Program-made: the position numbers and the translations under genes | Shown: positions 36,833-50,097 of the stretch, one piece after another | Position numbering within the stretch: the first letter of the stretch is position 1 | Layout of the letters: every line of letters starts with the position of its first letter | NCBI GenBank assembly: GCA_028551475.1 | Contig: CM052358.1 | Coordinates: forward strand, 3,102,501-3,166,500 | Source of the DNA: Casuarina equisetifolia | Lineage: Eukaryota > Streptophyta > Magnoliopsida > Fagales > Casuarinaceae | Length of the DNA stretch: 64,000 nucleotides | Direction of reading: 5' to 3' | Notes under the pieces: model-generated | Databases searched by the model: none | What the model was told of the DNA's origin: nothing | What the model saw: the letters and a program-made list of their open reading frames with translations, nothing else

Positions 36833-38525
36833 TAGTTGGATTTAAGAATTTTTTGATAATTTTATTTTATATAAAGTTATTTTATTTATTTTAAGTAATA
36901 TTTAATATAATTTTTATTAAATTATATTTATATTTAATTATATTTTGTTATTTTATGTAGTAAACCTAAAATAAAAAAAACAATAAATCATGCAAAATTA
37001 ATATTTATCATTTATTTATGAAGTATATGAGAAGCAAGGAGAAGAAAAAAAAAGAAATAAAAGAGGAAACACGTGAATTATCGTGGAAAAAGAAAGTCAA
37101 AGGAAGAAAGGAAAGTCGTGACCTACTGGGTTTTGGAAGCGGATTAACAAAAGAGAGGAGGGTCGTGTATTGACGGCGGGGAATAATCGGGTAGAGAGAA
37201 CGGTTTTTGAGCTTAGAGAAACCGAAAAAGAGGGAGAGCAGAGAGGCGGCAGGGGACCTCGCCGGAGGTCAAAGACGACGCGCGATAGCGTGCGTCTCAG
37301 GCATAGGACCCGGCGGTCGTGCGACAGCAGACCACCGACGTTCTTTTCCGGCGGGAAACCCAAAACCTCTTTTCTTTGACGATCTGTGCATAGCCCGACG
37401 AGATCTGAGCGATTCCGGCCATCTAAGGGAGTTTCCGACCTGTTCTGTGCAGTTTCTGGTGGTTTTCCGGCGAAGAACGGCGAACGCCGTCTGAACCTCT
37501 ATCGCCAGATCTACGTATTTCTGGTGCGATTTTGAGTAAAATCTCGGCAGATCGGCACTCCAGACATCCCGATCTACCTTTCTGGAAGTTTCTGTGAAGA
37601 CCGGCGGCGGAAGACGGCGGACGGCGGCGAGTGTCACCGGCGCGTGGAGTCGCGTGCGAAAGCGCGTGACGGCGCGTTTTAGCTCGTTTTTCTTCCGTTC
37701 TTCAGACAGCTTCTTCTTCACCCTGTGATGTGCAGATTTGTGCAATTTATTTTGTGATTTGAAGACATTTGGTGACAGCTTTAATGTTTTTAAATTCCAG
37801 AATGCTTTGTTCACGTTTTTGCACTGATTTAGTTTTTTTAAATATGTTGTTTTAGTTTAATATGTTAGAGTTACGACGGAACTTAATTATAATGTATGAA
37901 TGTTATGATTATTTACGTTTTGTGAGATATTTTATGAATGTGAAGTTGCATGTTATGGAGTTTAATGCTTTTAGGTGATTAGCTACCACCTAGATGACTT
38001 GATTTGCATGTTAGAAACCGACAGGAAATGACATGCATTTGCTTTTTGTAATATGCAATCATAAATTAATATAGATAGACATATACCATGTTATTTGTGT
38101 GACTTTTGGTGATAAGATGATCGAAAGATTTATTGTAAATCAGGAATATTCACAGAGCCTAATGCATTTGGTTTGTTTTAATGAACTAAATATGTTTACT
38201 ATACCTAGACATAGGATAGTAAATAAATTAAGAAATTTCGTCATCACATAAGTAGAATTAATCTTACTAGCATGGATAATCGACATTTGTACCTAGTAAT
38301 TAGGTGAAATCGGATGCTCTAACATCTTTCATTTGTCAAGTTTAGATTAAATTTAGTTATTAAATTCACAATTTACCATTTAGGTTGGCTAGATAAATTT
38401 TAAGAATTGTTTATCATTAGTAATTAATTAGTTTAGTAAACATCAGTCTTCGTGGTACGATATCTGTACTCATCATTATATTACTTGTTCGACATATTCA
38501 CTTACATATAAATTTCACCGAACAC
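36833..38525. mobile_element. 1.7 kb insertion with GC-rich core, solo-LTR-like
   Basis: Compared with the spacer at 26,840-26,880, the sequence breaks after GTCATATT and resumes at TTTCTATTATAGA about 1.69 kb later. The insert starts AT-rich, has a strongly GC-rich core at about 37,100-37,710 (many CGGCG and GCGCGTG words), and ends with GTGGTACGATATCTGTACTC and then TTACTTGTTCGAC, which resemble the right-end motifs of plant Gypsy (Tat/Ogre-type) LTRs. No gag or pol was seen, and I found no clean target duplication. The overlapping ORFs in the core are products of GC richness. A solo LTR or short non-autonomous element is most likely. Confidence 0.5.
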
Positions 38526-39358
38526 TTTCTATTATAGATCCAGAGAATTACACATATCTTGAATAAAAATTCAAGGGGCAAGGGCAGTTTTGAATGAATT
38601 CTGGACCTTCCTTTCATTTTTTTTGGTTGCAAGTGAGCTACGTGAGCTACGTGAGCTACGTGAGCGTTTATGTCGCTGACAAGACAACTTGATGGAATGT
38701 GGAGGGAAGCGGCCATTAGATAGGACTTCCAGAGGGTAGGCCACTTGGTTCACCAATTTCTTGGTTTTAAGGTGAGTTCGATACTATTTCAAATATAAGT
38801 ATTTTTCCTTTCCGTCAACTTTTGAACAATTTTTTATTTATTTTACTCCCATGATTTAATATCAGGCCAAATCATTGAAATTCCATCTCCTAAGATAAAG
38901 GATAGAAATTTCTAGTGTTGCAACAGGGTTTTTGGAATAAGTGCTACAGCTAGATTACCTTCCATGGGTCGATGGCATATTTTTCTTTTCTTGCCCAAAG
39001 CTAAATTAGATGATAACAAACTAAGATCAGTGTCTACTGCCTGAAGGTGGTTTTCACTGGGACATATTGTGTGCCAAAATATAGAACCATTGTACTAGTC
39101 AATCTAGAGCGTCTAGCACTTACCTATCAATAAATGACAATGCATCTAATTAAAAGAGATCATAGAAGCACATTAGGCGACAAATTCTGCATCATTATTG
39201 TACAATAATTCAATAGCAAGCAACATGATAAATCCATACAAATGCAAGTCGATAAAGGCATAAACGATAATATGCTAAGTTTTTGACAAAGACTAATGGA
39301 AGACAAACTAATTATCATATTACATAGAAGGAACTCTGGATCATAGCTTGTTTAATAA
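38526..39358. repeat. Array spacer downstream of copy 3
   Basis: Spacer DNA resuming after the GC-rich insert, homologous to parts of 26,870-27,070 and 16,550-17,300. It includes three and a half copies of the 9-bp unit GTGAGCTAC at 38,633-38,666, where copies elsewhere have one. No gene is seen. Confidence 0.65.
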
Positions 39359-42300
39359 TTACCTAGCATGGGGAGCAATTCCAGATTCAAGCTGTAAGCC
39401 TCTAGTCTCCATACTTTGACTTCTTTCATGAGCCAAACATTCCTTTAGTTCCGCCAATACATGACTCATGTCTGGCCTTTGGTTTGTAGATTGTGGTGTG
39501 CATGACATGGCTATCTCTAGAACTTTCCATGCAGAATTGGTGTTAAATTCTCCTTCTAACCTTGGATCAACAATGTTTTGAATATCACCTCTTTCAATTA
39601 GAGGCTTTATCCATTCAAGTATGTGATTGCTTCCCATAGGACCTCTTATTATTGGAGGACGACCAGTGATGAGCTCTAGTAGAATGATTCCAAAGCTATA
39701 TACATCACTTTTCTTGTTAAAGATTCCGAATGGTTGAAATCTTTAGGTGAAAAAAAAAATTAATTAGATAAATGAGAGAAACTCAAAGCTTAATGTAATG
39801 ATTAGTTATATTTTGATTACATTCTTGTCTTATTTAGTGAGATAATGCTAATTGCTTTAACATTAAATAATTGCTATTAGCATATTCATGATTTAAACAA
39901 GCAAAATTGATAAAAACAAAATGAGCGAACTAGGCATACAAATTCAATAAGGTCTACTTTTTCTGAAACATTAACTTTTCTCTAAACTTTTCATCTTTAT
40001 TTAAGATTAAATCATAAATTGGGTAGATTTTGAACTAATAGGAACTTGGAGATTAGCATTGCAATGCTCATAGATAGAATATATTAAGCATTATAATTTT
40101 TGTAATAACAAACTTAACATGACACAAATTTATTAGGACGTGTGTACATAATACATAAATGCATTCAAGTAGTAGGTTTAATACTTACTGAGCATCAAGG
40201 TACCCTAATGTACCAGCTGGACGAGTTGACACATGAGTGGCATGTTCAGTTGAAAAGGCTCTAGAAAGTCCAAAATCAGCTATCTTGGCTTGCATGTATT
40301 CATCTAATAAAATGTTGGAAGCTTTCATATCTCTGTGAATTATAGGTGGCTTGCACCCATTGTGTAGATACTCCAACCCTAAGATTACATTGCGCACCAT
40401 TGTTAGCTTGTTTAAATAAAATCCATATCAGATTTGAATACTCATGTAATTAATTTGTTTACAAACCATGTGCTGCATCCTCTGCAATATGAAGTCTCCC
40501 ACTCCATTTCAAGACACGCGTGTTGGTTACTGCTTTAGAAACATATCGAATTATCTCATCAGTTGTGCTATAATTGGGAACTGCCCAATTTTCAATGATG
40601 TAAGAAAATAAAAATATTCACGGGATATTTATGAAACATATACATTAATAATCCTAATGAATGAGATCGGGATGTGGTTTCTTTTAAAGCTTAGGTTTGG
40701 CTACTTGGTACTGCATGTCTACATTTTTGTTCCTTTTTGGGCTTGATTTTGTTTGATGTATCTTAATCAGTAAGAGACTAGCTGGGTCTTTGACTATTTG
40801 TGGGTTTTCAATTTTTTTCTTTTGTTTTTTCCTCCCTAATATTTTTATATATAGCAATACAGTTACTTTACAACGTACAAGATCAGTAGGTTTCAAAGGT
40901 GGCGCCCAACTATGTTTAATGATAAGATCATGCAATCTGGGATGGCAAGCACTTGGGACGACTGTTATATCTTCTAGGGTGGCCTGTTGTAGCTAGCAGT
41001 CTGTGAAGTGCAGTAACGGAATTGTACCAAGCTTTGCCCTACTTCTGATTAAAAAAGGGAAACTTAAGTGTGGCTCTCAGGATACGGAGCCTTTGGCGGT
41101 AAATACCTGATAAATGTTGCTGCAGGTTGCCATTAGCCATGTACTCATATATCAGTGCCTTGATTTCACCCTCATCACAGTATCCAACAAGTGAAACCAA
41201 GTTTCTGTGATGAACTACCGTTAACAGTTGTGCCTGCATTTGAAAATGGCGCTTCATTTAGTTTTCGAATCCTTGAAGTAAATGAAAGCACTAATTGCAA
41301 CATTAAATCTGACCTCTGCTTCAAATTCCTTATACCCTTGCTTTGATGAAGGAGAGAGCAATTTCACGGCAACATTAGTGTCATCGGTCAGTGTGCCAAG
41401 GTACACGCTTCCGAATCCTCCTACTCCGATGACTGTCTCAAAGTTATTAGTTATTTTCACAACTTCAGAGTAGCTATACCGTCGATCTTTTGATTTGATG
41501 TTGGATCTCACAATCATATCTACAACAAGGAAGTCAGCACATAAGCGAAATGAACCAGTTCACTAGAATATGTTTCAACCTTGCATGCGAATATGTCTAC
41601 TTTTGTAATCATCGCCCATGTTTGTGCCACTAAATCTATTTTTCCACGTGCTGACGTTACTTGGATTAAATCAGTAACCCATTGATCCTAATCAGGATAT
41701 GCAAATCAAATCTCAAGCCTAAGCCACCAAAGCCTTGTGCAAGTGTAAAAATCTTTTTTTTTTTTTAATTTTCAAATCATTTTTCATAACTTGAACCCGT
41801 GGAGTATTATTGGAAAAATAAGATTACAGAAGCAGAAAATGAAGAAAGAAATACCTTCACGTCTTTTCCTTCTATAAATAGCCAGAGCAGTAAAGATGAG
41901 GAGAAGGACCAGGAACGCTGCAGCCGATGCAACAATCGGAGTTACAAATGCATTTTTCTTCTTTCTCTTGCATGGAGCTTCCAGGCAAAGATCTGGATTT
42001 TCGTCGAATCTTGCATAAAGTGCATAAGGTAAGATCGCACGTTAAATATGTCATTAAAAGATGGTTGATTCTGTCATCAAGCAATAAGAATAACCATTGG
42101 AACTATAGAGGAACTTTATATCTCTGGGGAGATGAAGTCATGCTTTTCTAGCATTTATTGTGTAAACTAAGCAATTGTAAGGGGAAAGACGAAAAGAATG
42201 AGAGAAAAGGATAACTGAAATTATCTTTTTTAGCATTTGGAGAAAATTAAGCATTTAAGGCAGGAAGGGAAGCTAACCTCAGGTCCAATATCCCATACTT

Positions 42301-45300
42301 CGACTTGTCCAAGAGAGCCTCAGGAACTAAACCGGTGAGGTTGTTACCTCTTACATCACTGCAAAAACAGTGTTAAGCAAATCAACTTAATTGCCTAAGC
42401 TGGTAGGTTCACAATACCTTAATCAGAACTCAACTTACAGGATGCTCAAGTATAACAGTTCTGCCAAAAACCCTGGCAGTGGCCCAGTTAAGTTATTATA
42501 TGATAAATTCCTGAAATGAAAAGTGTTAAGACAACTTTGGATAAAGATATTGATAAATTTTAAGCCACAAAATTGTCTTTTGTTCTTGCCATCCTGATAT
42601 TTGAATTACAGGACTTGCATACAATTGTAACACTTTCGGAGTAAGAGCTCCTGGTATCAAATCCTATAACAATTTTGATCTTCAAGTATTAACACCTTCA
42701 GCCATCCAGATATCCATCTACCAGTCAGTAATGTTAAGTTGGCAAATGGTATTGCTGGACGTGTTGGTGGCTTGCTATCACAACTATGTTGTGACCGAAT
42801 TCTAGGTATGTGTCAAATTTTAAATTAGGACTCACAAAGATTGCACTGCTTTGAGATTGGAGAATGAAGTTGAGATCTGCCCCGACAATTTGCTTGAACC
42901 CAAGTTTCTGGTTGCAATTGTGAGTAAAGAAAGAAAAAAGAAGTGTTACGTCCTGTGTTCTAGAGATAAGTTGCAATAAGAATAAAGTTACCCTGGAGAG
43001 GCACGTTCAATAGAAAAAAGAATGTAAGTGTTTGAAAATTCCTTCAACAAGAATTTTTTTTTCTTTTTTATCCACGTTCGAAATTATTAGAATGTGGAAG
43101 AAATCTTCTCTTTTGCTTTGGTTGGACATGAAAGGAGCCTTTTCTATGACCCATCCCATATAATAACAGTGTGTTTTTATCTCTGTACATATGAAGGTCC
43201 ACCCACTGTGACGTCCTTAGGGCCAAGGAAGGCTTCCTTTTCCCCTGAACAGTATAGGTATTGAAAACTTAAAACATGCATGTGCAAAAGTCTTGACGTC
43301 TTGCCAGTAAGGGGTGGGCAACCACCAATATTTAGATACTCGATTCGACACCTCTAGCCCCAGACACCTTTACCTCAAAAAATAAAAATAAAAAAGACAG
43401 CTTGAAAATATACTTACAGTGAAATGATTCTAGGAGGATTTTCATTATTACAGTTCAAATCATCCCACGAGTAATTACTTGGGACACATGGATCGCCTTG
43501 CCAGTGTTTAGTCACGTTGTACAATTTCTTTATCTCCATGATAGCTTCAACTGATATTTTAAATTAAAAAATATTAGTTAAATCGTTGATTCAGCGAAAA
43601 AGAGACATAGGGGGAGGAAGAATTCGAAATGCATTTAATCATGTAGGAGTACAAGAAGCCAAAAGTTAGATCCAATAATTCGTAGCAATTTTATAGACAT
43701 GCCTTTCCTATGAAATGAATTATGTGTGCATATGGTATTGAAATCTTTTTACAAGATCATTACTTTAAATCTTACTTAAAATTAAATTAAAATTAAAATA
43801 CATTACTTTCCTTATGAGTTGGTTTTAAGGAGAAAATAATTTTTTTAATATGTAAGGGACATTATTTTTTAACAAAGATTGCAGCCCACATTGACTATAA
43901 GAGAACATCTTAAAAATAATATAAAACATGTCTCACATTGTTTGAATTTTATTGGAGGATAAGCTTTGAAATAAAATATATTCTCCTTCATTATGAGTCA
44001 ATTTTAGGGAAAAGAAAAGTAAACTTATTTACAATAATAATGATAAATAAACATATTTCTTGCAAGGAGAGATATGCGTACCATCGTCTATGAAAGTAGG
44101 TTTATTTGAGAGTTCTTTGATCCCAACGATATCAAAGGCGTTGAGGATTGGAGGAAGGTCAGTGCCCTCAGCCGAACTTATCGAAAAGAAAAGATGCCCT
44201 CCCACAATTGGTTGATCATCTTGGACTATGGTAACTGATTTTAGATATTCAAGTTTAACAGATTTTGTCAGAATGCGGTCATCGTTCAAACGAATTGCCA
44301 ATTCCCTCTGCTTCCCGGCCTCAAGTTTCTCAATCTCCGCAAAGTGGAAGTAAACGTATACTTCAGTATCTGAATCTAATAAAGTCCAGTTGAGGATCAA
44401 GGGAATGCTAGCATTCGGTGTTTTGGCCGCAGTCCTCATCACTTCGTCTGGTAGTTCATACGCAACATCCATGCTTTGGGTGTAAATGGGAGCGTTCGTG
44501 GAAATTGAAGTGGAACTAGCTAATTCTTGAGGAATCCAGTAGCGATCATAAACATCGATTGGATACCTAAATGAGGAAAAGAAAAAATCGATCGAGTCAG
44601 AAAAAGAGGATATTGGAACAATCGACGCACATGAACAAGGTAAGTAGAACTGAAGTTCTGTTGCCATCAAAGAGTAAAGAAAGCTAGAGTTTTCTTAGAG
44701 GTGGTACGGCATTTACGTATGTTTCAAAGTTTAAAAGTGAATAAATATGCCAGTGTCTCCGTTCATTTTCCATAGAGTGAGTTGAAAATTAATTTACGTG
44801 AACAATTTTGAATGAAATTATCTATATCTATTTAAACATCGGATAAAACATTGGGAGGAAATAATTATGCTCATGACAAAGCAATCTCTACAACCATTAA
44901 CGGAGCAGCCGTAATCAAGTATTGTAGGCCATCAGAGCCAAAGAGACAATGACTCTCTAGCTTTATTATGGAAAAAAAAAATAATTGTGCTCGTAACATA
45001 CTCTGATCATAAGTATGGAGATGGATCCTTCGTGGTCAAGAAGGCCATAGTGAATGTTTTTTGTACTTACATTCTTTTTATGTTAAAGGCTCAAGCAATG
45101 TTACCTAAATTTGATGCAATGTCGCAATGTTAAAAAAAATATCAAAAATGAGCGAATGATATGATTTTTATTCAACTTGAACAAAAACATTAATAAAAAG
45201 AATAACTTTAAAATGTTGAACAGTTTAAGACTAACATTTGTTTCATCCTAGAGTTTGTGGATGTTTACAAATCAAATAAATTTTGCAAAAAATAAGTCTA

Positions 45301-47344
45301 ATTCTTAAGAAACAAAAGATATGATTCATAGTAGGAATGAACTCACTCACTTTTCTCTGCGTATGAATTGAATCATTAAACCTTATGCTCTTGAAGATGT
45401 ATAAATAATATTAAAATAAAAAGCATTCCATGGAATAAAGTACTCAAGATAAATATTCAAGATAATCAGCACTTTCTTGGTTAAAAAGGAAAACAAAAAA
45501 AAAAAAGAAAAAAAAAAAGAGAAAGGAAGAAGCAAAATTAACATGACCTGGAGATGGTTTAAGTGATTTACCTGAAGCCTACTTCCTTGTTGGCATTACC
45601 AACATCATAATGCCATATGTTTGCCATTGCTTCTACCTTAGCATGATGAATGGAATAATCCAAAAACCGTAGTTCCAACCCTGAAATGTAAGGTATCCCT
45701 TTACCAATGTTGACAAGACACACATCTATATGATCCATAGAGGGAACATGAATAACATTATAAAAATCATCTTGTGAATCTATTCTTCGCCATTTATTAA
45801 CCCCAAGATATAGATCAAATACTGGAGTTTCATCCTTGCCATCATAATTCCCATACACAAAGAAAGCTGTGATCATATAATTATTGTTTCTTCCTTGCTC
45901 TGGCTTGAGGGTGTAACAATTCCTTGCTCCTTCTGGAAAACTTCTTAATGTCTGTGCATATTGGGCATACTTATCAGACACATCAGGGGATACCATAGTG
46001 GCAATTCCAGTATTTATAAGTTCTTTATCTGACATATAAGGGATGTTCGTTTGCACATCTACGTAATCTTCATTGTTGCCACAGTCAATGCTAATTAAAC
46101 CTTGAAATTTTGAGAGAGAAATAAAGAACTAGTGTTAGCAATCGATATTGGTACCCTCCTATAAGAATGTCACACCCACGTCTATGAGATTAATTAAATG
46201 AGTGGCTTGTTTATGTGGCTTCTACGGTTAGCTGATAAACATGCATCATAATTCACAAAACACCAAAAATCATAAAAATTCTAAACGGCTTTCTTCCAAC
46301 TAGTGCCAAAGACATGTTTTGGATTTAAGATTCAACACAAGTTTTTTAAACTTTTGTACTCCACATGCTAAATAAAAATAGAATAGGTGATATGCAATCT
46401 TTTTTTCTTTTTTGGCCAATAATGATGTCATGATTTCAATAGTTAAGTGATTGTAAGTTTTGGTATCTATTTTTAGGTGATTGGAAGAATTTGACCTTGG
46501 TTGTTGGAAGAATGAGAGTGTAGACTAACTGTTTTGCATAAATGCTTGATCACCTAAAAAAGATGGACCATATGGACCTAATTTTTTTTATATTTTTTTA
46601 TATTTTTTTGGTTATGTAAAGGGAATTTAAGGGTATGGGAGTAGGGAATGTCAAACTTAGGACTTTTACTACCCAAAAAAATATTTTAATTAATGAATGA
46701 CTGAATTTTTAAGTAATTAAGGTGCTACTCGATCCAAAATATATTTTGTGGTTACAAACTCTTAAAGAGATTGTAGGATAATAAAATTTTATTTATTTTT
46801 TATTTTTTTCCAACACGGAAACGTTATTCAACAAAGCTATTAATTTAATCTTCGTACTTCTTAGTTATTAGTCTTTTACCCGGCAATTCTTCCGTTTTCC
46901 TGATTTTGGCTCTATTCAAAAGGTCCATCATTTAGTGGATGCAAAGGATAATAAAAGATGTAAATTTTCAAGTTTATTGGCAGCTGAGAGAAACAGGAAC
47001 ATACTGGGACATAGTAAACTTGTTTCGAAATATTGAATGGAAGCTGACTTCATTTAGGTAAACATTTGTGGAAACTTCCCGATTTCCATCAATCTAGAAA
47101 ATTACGCTTCAGCACAGTGCATGATCTTGAAAACGGTTCCTTGAAATATTCATCTTGAAAAGGCTTCTTAGAATATCATGAACTTGAAGTCAAGCAATAT
47201 ATATACATGCTCAAGACAAAAAGAAAAACATGCAAATATATTAGGATAAGAAAAAAGTAAGTTTTTGTCTCTTGACTAATTCACAGCAACTTCTTGTTAT
47301 TTATAAATTAAATGAATTCCTACTCAAAAAAAAAAAAAAAACTC

Positions 47345-47383
<39 letters not shown>

Positions 47384-47841
47384 GCAATCGGCGCTTCATT
47401 TGCAGTTAATGAATTATAAATCAGAAAAGTATGTCCGGTTCTTAAAAGCTGATGCTCTCTCAATTCTATCATGCTCCTTATCATTAATATTGTCATTTTA
47501 CATCCAATAACTGCATATGTTTCTGGGTTACTGCAAAGAGTTATAAAAGGAATGGTCACCGTGCAATACTAGCGTCAATGGTAAGACTTCAGGCAAGCAC
47601 GCTAACTATTTGGCTTCCGCCAAAGAAAAGATAAAAAAAATAATTATGAAGTAAGTTCACTAAATTTTCAAGATTAACCCTCGTACTTACCTGGAATGGC
47701 AGCAGCAAGTTTTCTTCCATCTTGCTGGTTGTCTCCTGCAGCTGGTTTGAGGTTGCCAAGAACAGCAATCGCAAGAACAAAGAAGACCCACGCTCTCAAA
47801 ATCGAAACCAATTTTGGTGCAGCATCCATGACGTTCTTCAT
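39359..47841 (-). CDS. Copy 3: intact malectin-LRR receptor-like kinase (LRR-I), 881 aa
   Basis: This is the only fully open copy. Exons: 47,691-47,841; 45,572-46,100; 44,082-44,566; 43,418-43,550; 42,836-42,907; 42,439-42,510; 42,278-42,358; 41,855-42,009; 41,314-41,519; 41,107-41,233; 40,467-40,529; 40,189-40,378; 39,359-39,740. They sum to 2,646 nt with every phase consistent. Residues: signal peptide about 1-35 ([10 protein letters not shown] start, hydrophobic core [10 protein letters not shown]); malectin-like domain about 50-388; hinge with WQGDPCVP; three LRR units at about 433-507; membrane helix about 529-551; kinase from about 574, with P-loop GVGGFGSV at 591-598, Lys612, HRD at 706-708, Asn713 and DFG at 726-728. 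The APE position reads DAQ. It is an RD kinase expected at the plasma membrane, sensing a cell-wall or pathogen-derived ligand and phosphorylating Ser/Thr. The closest known relatives are SIRK/FRK1-type receptors. The ligand is unknown. Confidence 0.93.
47348..47381. repeat. (GA)n microsatellite in intron 1 of copy 3
   Basis: About seventeen GA units, next to an A run at 47,326-47,340. The equivalent positions in copies 1 and 4 lack it. Confidence 0.9.
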
Positions 47842-48310
47842 CCTTTATCAAATCTCAGTTCAGCCAGAGTGCCTACTTAATTCGAAGAAGGATGAGAAGC
47901 TCTTCGGGGAAGTGAGCGCTAAGAGCGAATATTAATAGAGTTAGTGGTATCCAGAAATACATTTGTGCCACTACCGAACTTTTTCGTACCACATTGACTT
48001 AGACGAGAAACGACGAATTAAAAAGGGCGCTTAGTAAAGAAAATGAATTCAAATAATTTGAACTTTTTCTCTCGAACGTGACATTGTTGAACACCACCTG
48101 GCCTTCATTTAAGGGCTTGACTTGGTCAAGGGCGGATGAAGCATGGTGACAGTCAGACTTAGAGAACGAAGTCAATTGCTCTAGTTTAAATCCTACAAGT
48201 AATCACTCATGACGTCTGGTTAGAACTAATTTTTCTCTGGGATGGGACATTTGTGAACACCACGCGACCTTTACTTCACGGTTTGATTTGGTCAACTGCT
48301 GATGGAGCAC
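47842..48310 (-). promoter_or_regulatory. Promoter region of copy 3 with W-boxes
   Basis: Upstream of the copy 3 ATG. A possible TATA-like word (TATTAATAT on the minus strand) lies near 47,929-47,938, about 90 bp from the ATG. At 48,117-48,129 the sequence TTGACTTGGTCAA holds two W-boxes (WRKY sites TTGACC/T) facing each other. A second W-box, TTGACC on the minus strand, is at 48,290-48,295. The two lie in imperfect repeats spaced about 166 bp apart (both contain GAACACCAC). SIRK/FRK1 in Arabidopsis is a known WRKY target, so the sites fit the gene. Their activity is inferred. Confidence 0.5.
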
Positions 48311-50097
48311 GTTATTCTTAAGGCTTCTAGGAATAAAGGAGTAAGACCGAATATAAACCAAAAAAATAACTTCTCAGTCAATGTACGGCAAGTTCCTTGG
48401 AAAAAAAAAAAACTTTGAACCGCGCAGTTAATAAGGGGACGTGGGAAGTCAACACGCTTTGTCAGGATGCAACTACGATCCAATAGTCAAGAAAGTCGAT
48501 TCTTTCAATACTTCCCAACAACTCCCGCGGACTGTGTCCAACCCTTCTTTCACGTTATATGCTTATGGGGTATGTTGATTTTCATTGGAGCTGTGCGTAT
48601 GGACCGGAGTTAGTGTTTGACGCTCAACCTCTTGAAATGGCAAGCATTTACAAATGCTTTTAACCAATGCATGTTGAAGGAAGAGACGTTCCCCATACTC
48701 TTTCTTTACAAACTTATTTGCCCTGTTGTTTGAACGCTGGGTTAGTTTGATCCAGTGGAAGTCTCTGCAACTTAGCGAAGATCTAAAGAATTACACATGC
48801 CTTTAAGAAACAGTAAGGGAATAGAAATTCAAGGGGCAAGGTCGGTTTTGAATGATTTCTGGACCTTCCCTTCAGTATTGTTTGTTATAAGTGAGTTACG
48901 TGAGTACTTATGTCGCTGACATGACCACTTGATGGAGTGGGCTAAAATAGAGGAAGGATTCCTCCTTGTTGATAGGTGTTGTAATTGGAATTCCTGTGAT
49001 CGGTTCAATAGCTAAAACATTTTATTGCATGCACTCCAGTGGCAATTAATACTGAAAATGTATTTGGGCATTTTGCCACCTCGATTATTTGAGGGGTCAT
49101 CTAACAACATTTTATGATATATGAGAGAGTCAAGTTCCTTAATGTTATGTTAACTAACTTTGGCATATTTGGTATCCAACGTGGCTGAGGGCCTGCTTGT
49201 CCAAATTCGACACTCCTCACCTTCAAAATTTATCTTTACGTAATTGAAAAAAGAATTGAATATTATACAGCCTATAGGGTCTCGATGACAATCGTAATTA
49301 TTCTTATTTTTTTCTAATATGAATTAGTACGATAGTATAATTATGTTGCTTTGGAAATGATTTTATCGCTTGGAATTCCTCTGGTTAGTTCCCTTTGTAG
49401 GGTTTCATAACAATCAATTAAAAAATGTCATCGTTTCAAAAGGGGAGCAAAACAATATGATGCTACCTGACCAAAACAATGAATGTAATTCCAGGTACAT
49501 GATTTAGTCTCCGTGAAGGAAAACTACTCAAATTCCTACGGAAGGACAAAGTAATATGAAGGAAAACTAATTCAAGTTCATATGGAAGGAAACTAGCTTT
49601 TCATAATGACGTGATTTAATCTCTGGCTTAAAATCTTTGAAATTCCATCCCTCAAGGTGAAAGTAGAAATTTTCTGTGCTACTGGTATAATGAAGCACTT
49701 CTTGCATGGTATACGAGAAAAAAAAATGATGTGTTCATGGATATAAAATCGTTCTGCCATATCACACCCTAGTCTAAATGTCGCCTTCATGGGTGCATAA
49801 TTTGTGCAAAATATTGAACCATTGTACTAGTCATCCTAGTAGGCTTCTCGTACATATTCCATGGCACTTATCAATAAATAACAATGTTGAACCACAGTAC
49901 TAGTCATTCTGCATCCTTACAAATTATTTATCCACTAGTAACCTAAAGAAATCCATGAAATTGGAAACTTATACACAATTGAAACAAAGATATAAACATT
50001 AAACCAAGATATGCTAAGCTTTTAAAAAGGACTAATGTAAGCCAAACCAATTGTCGTATTACATAGAAGAAACTCTCAATCACAGCTTGTTTAATAA
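48311..50097. repeat. Array spacer between copies 4 and 3
   Basis: No gene is seen. From 48,430 it matches 1-1,683 almost throughout, with a few per cent difference and small indels. It is the best-preserved example of the spacer unit. Confidence 0.75.

Noticed and set aside
37097-37814. Several overlapping ORFs on both strands, up to 181 codons
   Set aside because: They lie in the GC-rich core of the solo-LTR-like insert, where stop codons are rare in all frames. None shows a recognisable domain or splice context.
48311-50097. Possible small genes in the array spacer
   Set aside because: Comparison with 1-1,683 shows indels that break every candidate frame, so the conservation is that of duplicated non-coding DNA.
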